A stretch of 18,609 bases of DNA, taken from an uncultured Clostridia bacterium (GTDB lineage Bacteria; Bacillota; Clostridia; Christensenellales; UBA1242). Numbering within the stretch: the stretch's first letter is position 1; each line of letters begins with the position of its first letter. The stretch lies in contig CAMUJQ010000014.1 in assembly GCA_947089305.1 (NCBI GenBank), forward strand, positions 1 through 18,609, in the 5' to 3' direction. Position numbers and translations under genes: made by a program. Positions 6,625 through 16,500 of this stretch are shown piece by piece. The notes beneath the pieces were generated by a model, which was not told the DNA's origin, searched no databases, and saw only the letters and a list, made by a program, of their open reading frames with translations.

Positions 6625-7152
6625 TTGAAAAAAACTATAATAATTGCTGTATGTGCTATTTTATTTCTTTCTTTAGGTCTTGCATTATTTATTCCATCCA
6701 CAAGTAGCAAGCAAGGTTTTCTAAGAATACACATTAGGGCAAATAGTAATTCAAGTGTGGACCAAAATATTAAATATATTGTTAAAGAAAGTGTTGTTGA
6801 ATATTTAACACCTCTTGTTAAAGATTGTGAGAGTGTGAATGAAGCAATGAAAGTAGTTAACGATAATTTAGATGGAATTAGTAAAGTTGCAACTAGTGTG
6901 TTAAAACAACATGGTTTTGATTATGGAGCTAAAGCAGTTTTAAAAGACGAATATTTTCCAACTAGAAACTATGGAGATTTAGTATTAGAAAATGGCTATT
7001 ATGACGCTTTAATTGTTAACTTAGGAGATGGCGCTGGTGAAAATTGGTGGTGTGTTGTTTATCCTCCTTTATGCTTTTTAGGAGAGGGACAAGGAACAGT
7101 GAAGTATAAAAGCCTATTTAAAGAAATAATTGATAAAATAAAAAATAGATAA
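6625..7152 (+). CDS. spoIIR: SpoIIR, forespore signal protein for sigma-E activation
   Basis: This encodes 175 residues. The start is TTG (6625), with AAAGGGTAGGT (6607-6617) 7 nt upstream. Residues 1-28 are a signal peptide or membrane segment (KKTIIIAVCAILFLSLGLAL). The family motifs follow: LRIHIRANSNSSVDQNIKY near residue 35, YFPTRNYG near 112, and the signature GENWWCVVYPPLCFL near 135-150. In the known pathway SpoIIR is made in the forespore, crosses into the space between the two membranes and triggers SpoIIGA to process pro-sigma-E in the mother cell. The length is typical. It is the first gene of a tight group; sleB begins 13 bp after its stop. Confidence 0.95.
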   Translation: MKKTIIIAVCAILFLSLGLALFIPSTSSKQGFLRIHIRANSNSSVDQNIKYIVKESVVEYLTPLVKDCESVNEAMKVVNDNLDGISKVATSVLKQHGFDYGAKAVLKDEYFPTRNYGDLVLENGYYDALIVNLGDGAGENWWCVVYPPLCFLGEGQGTVKYKSLFKEIIDKIKNR

Positions 7153-7165
7153 GTAGGTGAAAATT

Positions 7166-7855
7166 ATGAAAGTTAAATTAAATTTACAAAGGTTGTTAAT
7201 TGCAGTTTTTATTGGAATATGTGTTTTAGGTGTTTCAAGTTTTGCAATAGTTAATCATATTAATGGCACAACTGATTATACCTATAACACCACAGAAGTT
7301 TTAACAACTTCACAATTAAAAACAATTCAACAAAAACTTAAAAACTGGGGTTACTATACTGGAAAGGTAGATGGCATTAATGGCCCTAAAACTATTGCAG
7401 CAGTAAAAGCTTTTCAGAAAAAGAATGGATTAAAAGCAGATGGAATTGTTGGCACAAAAACAGCGGCTGCTATGGGAATTAGTTTATCTAGTACTAATCA
7501 AAATAGTGATTTATATTTATTAGCAAAAACAATCCATGCAGAAGCAAGAGGGGAGCCTTACACTGGCCAAGTTGCTGTTGGTGCTGTAATTTTAAATCGC
7601 GTTAGAAGTAGCAAGTTTCCAAATTCAATTTCAGGCGTTGTTTATCAAAGAGGGGCATTTACAGCTGTTGCAGATGGACAAATAAATCTTGAACCAAATC
7701 AATCAGCATATAATGCTGCAAGAGATGCCATTAACGGCTGGGATCCAACTTATGGCTGTTTGTATTATTATAATCCAGCTACAGCCACAAGCGCATGGAT
7801 TTGGAGTTTAAAAGTTACTTTAACTATAGGCAAGCACTCTTTTTGTAAGGGTTAA
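7166..7855 (+). CDS. sleB: Spore cortex-lytic enzyme SleB
   Basis: This encodes 229 residues. The ATG at 7166 is preferred because AGGTG (7155-7159) serves as its ribosome-binding site; the in-frame GTG at 7157 lies inside that site. Residues 8-30 form a signal peptide or anchor. Residues 48-105 are a peptidoglycan-binding domain (IQQKLKNWGYYTGKVDGING, then TIAAVKAFQKKNGLKADGIVG). Residues 115-229 are the Hydrolase_2 (CwlJ/SleB) catalytic domain with the presumed catalytic E126 in IHAEARGE, then QVAVGAVILNRVRSSKFPN, GAFTAVADGQINL and GCLYYYNP. The known enzyme is a lytic transglycosylase that cleaves muramic-lactam cortex at germination. It is shorter than the roughly 300-residue Bacillus protein because the linker is reduced. 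It is followed after 21 bp by its usual partner ypeB. Confidence 0.96.
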   Translation: MKVKLNLQRLLIAVFIGICVLGVSSFAIVNHINGTTDYTYNTTEVLTTSQLKTIQQKLKNWGYYTGKVDGINGPKTIAAVKAFQKKNGLKADGIVGTKTAAAMGISLSSTNQNSDLYLLAKTIHAEARGEPYTGQVAVGAVILNRVRSSKFPNSISGVVYQRGAFTAVADGQINLEPNQSAYNAARDAINGWDPTYGCLYYYNPATATSAWIWSLKVTLTIGKHSFCKG

Positions 7856-7876
7856 AAATTATAAAGGAAAGTTATT

Positions 7877-9250
7877 ATGGAAAATCAAAAAACTAAAAAG
7901 TTAAGTGTTGCATTTATAGTAGTGTCTATTGTTTTAGCTGTTATTGCCATAACTTTTATAATACTTTATGGAATATCAGAAGCAAAGAAAAATGACTATG
8001 GCGTAGCTCTTGAAAATATGTATGAAAAAAGCTTTTATGAAGTTAATAATATTATGCAAAGTTTAGAGGTTAAAGTCGATAAAGTTGTTGTTAGTAACAA
8101 TAAAGTTATGCAGCGAGAAACCTTAAATGATATTTGGCGTGATTGTAACTTAGCAGCAGCTAGTTTGGCTGGTATTCCAATAGATGGACATAGTCAAACT
8201 GAAACAATTAGATTTTTAAATCAGTTGGGTGGCTATAGTGTTACATTGGCAGACAAAACTTTAAAAGCTGATATAACTGAAAGTGAATTTAATACTCTTT
8301 CAGAACTTCAAAAACATTGCTTAAGTCTTAAAAGAGCCTTTAACTCAGCTGCTTTAATGATAAGTTCAAAGGGATTTAAAATTATTGAAAACCTAAAAAT
8401 TGTTGAAGGCACAAATAATTTTGAAGCAGGCTTTGATGAACTTAAAAATAATGAAAGCAAACCACCAGAATTAATTTATGATGGGCCATTTAGTGAAAGC
8501 TTAAGCGACAAAGACATTAAAGGTTTGCCTGAAGAAACTTATACTGAAAGTGAAGTAACAAAAAAGCTTTGGCAAATGTTTGAAGGTGAAGATATAAAAA
8601 ATGTAACTTTTGACGGATATGTAGACGGTGATTTTCAAAGTTATAATCATACAGTTGAATTAAAAAATGGAGACAAAATTTTTACTACTGTTGCAAAGCG
8701 CGGAATGTTTTTATTACAATTTTCTAGATTAAATGCTACTAAACCTAATAACGATGAAGAAACAAAAACTGATGAAGAACTTATGACAGTTGCAACTGAT
8801 TTTGTTAAAAATTTAAATTTAGAAGATTTCAAGGCTATATTTATAAGTAGAGGGGATGGTGTTGCATATGTAAATGTGGCTCCAGTAATGCAAGTTAATA
8901 ATACTAATGTTGTTGTATATCCAGATATAATTAAAATAAAATTAGAAGAAGTTACAGCTAAAATTATTGGCTATGAAGCAAAAAGCTATGCGTTTAATCA
9001 TGTTAAAAGAAATTTAGAAAACCCAACTTTAAGCGCAAGCGATGCAACTAAACTTGTTTCATCTAGATTAACTGTTAATTCAACAAGATTATCAATTGTA
9101 CCTATAGAATATGGAGAAGAAACTTTATGTTATGAGTTTGAGTGTCAAAAAGACGGGATAACATTCTATATATTTATTAATGCGAACACAGGTGCAGAAG
9201 AACAAATTTTTAGAGTTATAGAAAATTCAGAAGGTAAAAATGTTTTATAA
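7877..9250 (+). CDS. ypeB: Germination protein YpeB
   Basis: This encodes 457 residues, close to the usual 450. AAAGGAAAG (7863-7871) precedes the ATG by 5 nt. Residues about 9-32 form a single N-terminal membrane anchor (VAFIVVSIVLAVIAITFIIL); the rest should face the inter-membrane or cortex side. A helical region (about 35-170) is followed by PepSY-like modules in the C-terminal half, including the last segment ending in YEFECQKDGITFYIFINANT. YpeB is known to be mutually required with SleB for stability and deposition in the spore, and the adjacent gene order supports the call. A terminator follows directly. Confidence 0.93.
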   Translation: MENQKTKKLSVAFIVVSIVLAVIAITFIILYGISEAKKNDYGVALENMYEKSFYEVNNIMQSLEVKVDKVVVSNNKVMQRETLNDIWRDCNLAAASLAGIPIDGHSQTETIRFLNQLGGYSVTLADKTLKADITESEFNTLSELQKHCLSLKRAFNSAALMISSKGFKIIENLKIVEGTNNFEAGFDELKNNESKPPELIYDGPFSESLSDKDIKGLPEETYTESEVTKKLWQMFEGEDIKNVTFDGYVDGDFQSYNHTVELKNGDKIFTTVAKRGMFLLQFSRLNATKPNNDEETKTDEELMTVATDFVKNLNLEDFKAIFISRGDGVAYVNVAPVMQVNNTNVVVYPDIIKIKLEEVTAKIIGYEAKSYAFNHVKRNLENPTLSASDATKLVSSRLTVNSTRLSIVPIEYGEETLCYEFECQKDGITFYIFINANTGAEEQIFRVIENSEGKNVL

Positions 9251-9254
9251 AATT

Positions 9255-9277
9255 CATGGCTTTTGGCCATGTTTTTT
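9255..9277 (+). terminator. Rho-independent terminator of spoIIR-sleB-ypeB
   Basis: CATGGC (9255-9260) and GCCATG (9266-9271) form a perfect stem with a five-base loop, followed by six T residues. It lies five bases after the ypeB stop. Confidence 0.85.
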
Positions 9278-9300
9278 ATAAATTTGGCAAGCGTAAAAAA

Positions 9301-9320
9301 TGTTGGAAATTGTTGGAAAT
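9301..9320. repeat. Tandem 10-bp direct repeat upstream of the Rho-like gene
   Basis: TGTTGGAAAT occurs twice back to back. The 10-bp period puts both copies on the same face of the helix, about 35-55 bp upstream of the -35 of the Rho-like gene, so it is a candidate regulator site. Confidence 0.5.
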
Positions 9321-9353
9321 GCTCGAATTTTGCATAAATTTTTAAAAAAAAAG

Positions 9354-9382
9354 TAGACTTTTAATATTGTTTGTGATAAACT
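9354..9382 (+). promoter_or_regulatory. Sigma-A promoter (extended -10) of the Rho-like gene
   Basis: TAGACT (9354-9359) and TAAACT (9377-9382) are 17 bp apart. TG at 9374-9375 gives an extended -10. The -10 hexamer is the same as that of the tRNA promoter at the right end of the window. Confidence 0.6.
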
Positions 9383-9414
9383 AATCTTATTGAAAAAAAG
9401 GAGGTAGGAAACGC

Positions 9415-10476
9415 ATGGTTGACTTAACAAGAAATAGTTTGCAAAAAATGAGTATATTTGAACTTCGCGTTGTGGGAAGAGAAGTTGGCGTTCAAAGTCC
9501 AACATCAAAACGTAAAGAAACTATTATTGATGAAATTATGGCTATCGTTGATGGTGACACTGTTCCTTATATAAGACCAAATGCTAAAGGTAGACCTCCC
9601 CTTGAAACCTCAAAATTTAATTACACAGCTAATCCCTTGCCTGATATTGATCTTTGGGATATGCCTGTTATTACAGATTTAAAAGTTGCAAGCAGTGATG
9701 ATAATGAATGCATTAAAGAGGGCATTTTAATTATAACAACAAAAGGTTTCGGCTTTGTTCAAGAAGACTTTAATGTTGATGCTAAAAATGACGCATATAT
9801 GGAAACCACGTTTATTAAAAAATATCAATTAAGAAGTGGGGATAAAGTTAAAGTTGCTGTTAAAGAACTTCCGCCTAAATATATTACAACCGTTATTCAA
9901 GTTTTAAAAATAAATGGTGAACCAGCAATAGAGAACTTAAAAAAACAAAAAGAGTTTAAAGCAATTAGAGGCGAACATCCTATTGGTAAAATTGATAATA
10001 CTACAATTTTAAATGGGGAACGTGTGCTTGTTGTTGAGGATGCTGAAACCAAAATTTTAGATTTTTATAATTTAATTGAGGGAAATAAGTTACTAATAAA
10101 TGCTAATTCTTTGCCTGAAAACTTTATTGAGGGCGCAGCAAATGCATCTTGTTTTGATAAACCATCTACAAGATACCGAACATTAGATATTGTTATAAAC
10201 AGCGCTGTGCGTCAAGCTGAAGATGGAGAAGATGTTGTTGTGTGTGCTTTGGATATTGCCTTTTTACCAATTGCCTATGAAGAATATACAACAAATAAGA
10301 TTGATGAAACAAGTTATACTAATGAGGCACTTTTAAGATTAAAAGAAATTATTTCTTATGGGAAAAATATTGAAGGAAGAGGAAGTGTAACCTTTATTTG
10401 TGGCATTAATAAAAAAGTTCCTAAAAGTGAATTTACTGTAAATAGTATTATTCAATTATTTAACAAAGTTATATAA
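9415..10476 (+). CDS. Rho-like protein with RNA-binding half and degenerate, truncated ATPase
   Basis: This encodes 353 residues, against about 420 for a minimal Rho. A consensus AAGGAGG (9398-9404) lies 10 nt before the ATG. Residues 3-45 are a Rho_N helical domain (LQKMSIFELRVVGREVGVQS). A polar linker leads to a Rho-type cold-shock RNA-binding domain at about 100-170, with the RNP1-like KGFGFVQ and the YMETTFIKKYQLRSGDKV strand. The remainder still follows the Rho ATPase in order: RVLVV at 203 where Rho has its P-loop strand, DGEDVVVCALDIAFLPIAY (270-288) at Walker B, and GKNIEGRGSVTFICG (316-330) matching Rho's ARNIEEGGSLTIIAT. The Walker A Pro-Pro-Lys-Ala-Gly-Lys-Thr is replaced by EDAETKI (208-214), and the Q-loop, R-loop and arginine-finger part is missing. 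It should be able to bind RNA but not hydrolyse ATP. The reading frame is clean, with its own promoter and terminator, so it is not an obvious pseudogene. Confidence 0.85.
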   Translation: MVDLTRNSLQKMSIFELRVVGREVGVQSPTSKRKETIIDEIMAIVDGDTVPYIRPNAKGRPPLETSKFNYTANPLPDIDLWDMPVITDLKVASSDDNECIKEGILIITTKGFGFVQEDFNVDAKNDAYMETTFIKKYQLRSGDKVKVAVKELPPKYITTVIQVLKINGEPAIENLKKQKEFKAIRGEHPIGKIDNTTILNGERVLVVEDAETKILDFYNLIEGNKLLINANSLPENFIEGAANASCFDKPSTRYRTLDIVINSAVRQAEDGEDVVVCALDIAFLPIAYEEYTTNKIDETSYTNEALLRLKEIISYGKNIEGRGSVTFICGINKKVPKSEFTVNSIIQLFNKVI

Positions 10477-10508
10477 AAAAATCATGATTAAATAATCATG
10501 ATTTTTTT
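10476..10508. terminator. Bidirectional terminator between the Rho-like gene and the giant gene
   Basis: AATCATGATTA (10480-10490) and TAATCATGATT (10493-10503) form an 11-bp perfect palindrome with A-run and T-run flanks on either side. It sits directly between two converging stop codons. Confidence 0.8.
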
Positions 10509-10509
10509 A

Positions 10510-13500
10510 TTACTTAACTTTCATTTTATTTCTTAATAAGAAGAATAACAATATTCCAGTTACTAAGGCAACGCAGCCCATTACAATTAAAATAACGTCA
10601 ACTGTACCAAGCGGTTTTTGTTTAGTTATAACATATCTAGCTAATATCATTCCACTAGGTGTTTCAATATCAATGTTATATGTGCCTTTTGCAGTTAGTT
10701 TAATAGGAGTTATTTCTTCAGTATTATATATATCTTCTGGAGTAATATTAAATGATTTTTCACCAATTCTAATTACAAGTGAGCCATAATTTTCATAAAG
10801 TTCACTTGGAGTCCAAGATATTAAGATGTCTTTAGATACCTCGGTACCAAAAGTAACATTTGCTTTTAATATAGGTTCAGAATCTAAAATTAATACTCTA
10901 AAGCTATAATTAATTTGTGGCTTATAAACTGTTTTAAATTGTGAAGCCACATTAACTGTATATAACCCATTGCCAGATTCATAAGAAGACATTCTTAATC
11001 TTGTTAATTTAGCATCAGTATCTAAAATTCCTTCTTTGCTTCTGAATACAGCTGTTACATCTGAACCTGTACCAGTTAGATTTGTTGCATCTCTTCTTAT
11101 AACACTTGTAACTTGTGAAGTTGTGTTGTCTAGGTTTGATAATATAAATTCAAGGCCAAGGCGTTGTTCTTCTGGTTTAACAAGATATATAGTATAAGTT
11201 GTTGTAATTGTATGAGTTCTATTGTCATGATTAGATAGAACATCAGCTGTTGCAGTTATAGTGTAAACACCGCCACGTCTAAAGGTTGTTGAATTGCTTA
11301 TACTTGTTCTATTTCCATTGTATAAAGCGCTAAGTTTTAAGGAACTACCATAAAGCGATGCGTTATCAATGCTTACTCTTACATTATCTTCAAGAGCCAT
11401 ATTGTCAATTAATTCACCGCTATAACTGTATCTAGAATTTGAACTTGAACTAGCAACATTAAACAAAATTTTATTAGCTAAATTAATATTTTGTGATGTT
11501 GTTTCTTGAGCCGTTGTTGAGTTTAAATTAAAGGTATGTGTATTACCAGAAATGTCACGATAAGTTATGTTGTAAACTCCTGCATCAATTAAATCAATTT
11601 TACCATTTCTATTTAGGGTAATTAACTCATCATTTACATAAACTTCAGCATAGTAATCAAGTCCATAATAAGCACCATTTGATAATTGTCCTTGATATGA
11701 ATATTCAATTGAAATTTGATTTTCAGTTGATGTATAGTTGCTTGTGTTAAACCTAGAACTATTAGTAAATAAACTATTTAAAACCCTTGTCTGTGGAACA
11801 TAAGATATTTTAATATATTCGTCATGTTGGAAATTAACATCTTCTGAATGAATACGATAAATGTTAAAGGTGTTTGGATAAGATAAATATGGATTTCCAT
11901 TTTCATCAACACCGTTAACAACGGACCAAACTTTATCGCACTTAAGAGTCGGTCTATCTTCAGCAAGAATGATATGAGTGTTTTCTTCAGTGCTATTACT
12001 AAAATATTGAGCACCAGTTGGACTTGTTCCATTAGCTAGAGTTTGTACAAAGTCTTGACTGCTTCTTAAAAGAACTTCGTTATCTTTAACTATTTGATAT
12101 AGTGGATATTTTGAAGCATCAATTGTTATAAAATATTGACTTTCATTATTTAATGCATTTGAAACTGTAAAAGTAAAAGTACTCTTTTTAAAAGATGTTT
12201 CAATTAAACTTAATGTAATGTGACTTTCAACCGTAGTTGTACCACCGTCAATTTCTTCTCCGTTAACAAGTGTATTTACTCTAGCTACTTTTACTTCAGA
12301 TTTTAAATAACTATTAATTGCATCAACATTTACGTTAATATTTGCGTAAGTTGTTCTTAATATGTTTGAATTTTCGCCATAGAAGTAAAGCGGATTATTA
12401 GAGCCGTCAGTTGCATTTAAAGTTGGTAAGATAGAGTAGTAGGCAGCGTAAATAACATTTTTATTGTTGCTATAAACGTCTTTAATTTCAACTCTATATA
12501 ATTTAAATACATTCTTTTCGTTAGGGAAGTATATAATGCCACGTTGTCTATTAATTGCATAACCCTCATTATTATAAGGAGTGCTATCAGTTATTGCATT
12601 AAGTGAAACTTTTGTAAAATTAAGCATTGTATTATTTGTTATAGGACTATCGCAAACATAAACATCAACATTGTTTGCATCATTGAAAGCGGTGTGGAAG
12701 TTAAAGGTTAAATTATTGCTAAAGAATCCAATTGTTGAAATAGCATTATCTTGCCCATCTTGATAATAAACATCTGAGTTAAGCATTTTATATAGGCCAG
12801 TTTCATCATCGCTAGAAATTAATTGGTCTACTACTTCATTAGGATTTATTGAAAACGTAAATCCATTATTAACAAGGTTATTATTTGTAGAAGTAAATTT
12901 TGTAAAGTTTTCTATATGGCTAAAATATCTAGTAGCAACATAACCATAACTATCAACATAAACAAGTTTATAATTTTGAGAATTTGCAGATGTATTTTCA
13001 ACTTTTGTTATTCCTTCACTTACAATACTTGTGTTTTTATTAATTTCATCTGGTGTTGATAAATTATAATAACCTGAGTTGTCTCTTGCATAACTAAAAC
13101 TACTATTAAATGTAGGATTTGTAATTATAATTGAGCCATCTTGTTGAGGAGTAAATTCAAAATCATTTCCTGATGTGTAAACATCTTGAGGTCTAAAGAA
13201 AACTTTAAATTTAATCCATTCTAAATGTAGAGAGGAATTGTTTTGGTTAACTCTATCTAAAATTTGAATTTCATAAACTTTACCTTTTTGTAAAGCTTGT
13301 TGATTTTTATAATAAACACTTTCAAGTTTATTGTTTATTAATTCAGTTAAATCATTAGGATCGTTAATAATTGCAATATCACCATTTAATTTGTCGTCAT
13401 CAATATATTTTGAATCAACAGGTATTTTAACTCCATCTGTAATATCAAATATTTTAAACATAAAATAGTTGTTAATAGAATCGATAGTAGTAAAGTTTAA

Positions 13501-16500
13501 TCTGCCTAAGCTATAAAATTCAGCTTTGCTAGTATCATTATTGCTATAGTTAATTGAAGCAGGAAGCATAGATGATATGTTTGTTCCGCCTGAACCTAAA
13601 TAGTTATCAACAGCAACTGTAATATTTGTTTGTTGATTAAATTGCAAACATACAAAGTAACTTGTTAAATTGCCAGCAAGGTCAACTTCAACCACTTCAT
13701 ATTTAACACCCGGAGTAAATATTTCTCCTGCACGTGTTCCATAATCAAAGGCTTTATATAATGTGGCAAAGTCGCTATCATTTTCGTTAAATACTGGGCC
13801 TTCATAGTTTGGATTTTTGTTATAAGTTCTTTGAGATATAGTTTTTAGTTTATTGTTTTTAAATTTTGTATTTTGACTAACATCTCTAAAGAATATTTTG
13901 TATGTATCTAAAAAAGCATTTTCGTCTTGAATTTTATCAAAAGTAAAGCTATTAGTTAAAGCATACATATAATCATCAGTATCAATTGATTTACTTACTA
14001 ATTCATCATAGAATTTATCATTTGTTTGAATTTTTTGTTTTAAGTTATAAGAAGGAGCATCATTATCTATATAAAGAGTATAAGTTTGAGATAAATGGCT
14101 AGCGTCGTCTTCTGTTAGCCCAAAGTTGTCTGCATTGCCTTTGTATCTTAAAGTAATTTTAACAACTTTAGCTGTAGTTTCACTTGTGATTAAGTTAGGG
14201 ATGTAATATCGCTTTTCATCATAATTTGCTAAACTAACTTTATTGGCAGCTAAATTATCATATTGCACTGTCACATTGTCTTCATCAATTTGAGCATTGT
14301 GAAGATAAGGCTTTTTGTCAAAAGAAGCAATTAAGTTCTTATTATCAGAAGTTGTTTGTTTTGCTTCATATACATAATTTTTATCAAACACAAAGTTGAT
14401 TGAATCTTCTTTATTGTTTACACTGGCAACAGTTGAATTTATGTTTTTAACATCATACAACCAGTTATTGCCTTTTTCAAATGTATTTAAACTAATAATT
14501 TCATTACTTGGAATGGTTGATAAGTCTTCAATATCATAAGAGCCTTTTACAAAATTTGCGCTAGGAGCAATTCTATTAATATTGAAAGAGAAGTTAATAC
14601 CGTTTCCGTAAGCAGGTTTGTTATCTAAAATAATTAAATTGTTTAAATCGTCACTAAAAACAACTTTATAATTTCCAGCTGCAATATATTCTTGGTCTTT
14701 AATGTTTTTTCCATCTTTAGGGAATGTTTCATTAAGCATTGGTTGATTGCTTTGATTATTAGCTGTTATTGTTTCCTTTATTTTAAATAAATAAGCTATA
14801 GCTAATTTATAAGCATTTAAATCGCTGCTATTTGTTGGTTCAATTGCTGTTATAGTTGTTGGATTTATTCTATATAAGCCTGCTTCAATGTTTCCATCAG
14901 AGGTAAAGTCTATTGCATAGTCTTTAATTTTAATAGGAGTTAAGTTAGAATCTACAACATTATTTACAGAAAATGTTTCTTTACCATTGTCTAACATTGT
15001 AACTGCATTTCCTGCGTTAGATAAAAGTAATTCATTTTTATTAATTGAGTTGTTTTCTTGGAATGTAATTTTTGCATCAGGCGCAGTTTCTAACATGTTG
15101 CCTTTGTCTACAATTATATATTGTAATCTTGAAGATTCGTAAAGATCTTCACCATCGTCACCTGCAACATTAGAAGTAAGATTCATTTGCCATTCGAATA
15201 AATATTGGCCTTCATAATATTTATGAGTTGTTCCATTAGGTAGAGTATAACTGCCAAGATCAAAGGCTCCAAGTTTTAATTCTCCATCTTTAAATAATTC
15301 ACGACTTATAACAGTGCTTCCAAAATAAGCTTCGCCACTTGTTGCTTTAGGGCTAAATTTTAAATTTAGAGAAGTTAAAGTAAAGTTTGGCTTATCATTT
15401 CCGCCACTGTTACTTGTTAATGCGCTGGCAAATTCTAGTAAATTAAAGTTGGTTCCAGTAACTTCATTTCCACCTGTTAAGTTATAGCCAGCTTCGGCAT
15501 TATTTGTTTTTGCAACAATTTTAACTTCAGCTAAATCAAAGGATATCGTTACAGCTTTAGTTAAAGTATTATTGCCACTTGAATCTTTAATAGTGAAATG
15601 ATAAGTTCCTTCATTATTTTTAACATTGTTATTTATTATAACTTTATCGCTGAATACTTGTCTATAAGTGCTATATTCTGTTATGTTGCCACTGCTTTTA
15701 CCATTAGAGTCAATTTTTCTTAAATTTTGTGTTACATTAAATCCAGCAGGAGGATTATTTGGGTTGTAACTTCCATTATTAGGAGTGTTCATTTTTGTTG
15801 TAAGAAAATGTCTAATTTTATGTGTTTCGTCTTCAAAAGTTACATAAATATTTGCACTTTCATTATTTTCTGAATCATCAACACCATAAATATTTGTTCT
15901 TTTTAAGTTTAAACTTGTTTCAAGTTCAACTGCTTTATAGTCACCATAAGTAACAGTATAATTTCTATCTTCACTTGAAGGTTCTGTAATTATAATGTTA
16001 GGAGTAAAGTTATCTAGATAAACATAATAAAAGCTTGTGTTATAAGCGCTATCTAAAATTTCAAATTCGTAAAGGCCACCAAGAGAAAGAGGTTCTCCCA
16101 TTTTACTGCCAGGAACAAATTCACCTGATTCATTAATACTTCCAATAGCATAAGTTTCAAACTCAGGTTTTGCATTTGTTGCCCTATATTTTGCTAAAAC
16201 ATAAGTTAAGTTATTACTTTTAAATAAATCTAAATCAACTTCGCTTGCATCAAAACTGTAATATCTTACGGTTGCAGTTACTGCTGCGCCAGAAGCCTTG
16301 CTGATATTATTTAAAAAGAAAGGAGATAAGTTTCCATCGTTATTTACACCTAAAACAATATTGTTATTTTTTGTGTAAGGCGAATCATTAGAAGTATTAC
16401 TATCAAGCAACGCAGAATTTACACCATAATAAGGGACTAACATAATGTCTGTTTTATCAATTGTAAACCTAGAAACAACTTGACTTTGTTGTGTTCCAAA

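Noticed and set aside
7104..7131. Possible sigma-G promoter for sleB inside spoIIR (GTATA followed by AATAATT)
   Set aside because: The -35 fits but the -10 matches fewer than half of the conserved positions at the right spacing.
9254..9508. 84-codon minus-strand frame across the ypeB terminator and the start of the Rho-like gene
   Set aside because: It crosses a terminator and a promoter and has no family features.
11778..12032. 84-codon open frame on the minus strand inside the giant gene
   Set aside because: It lies in another frame of a long continuous gene on the same strand and has no start signal of its own.
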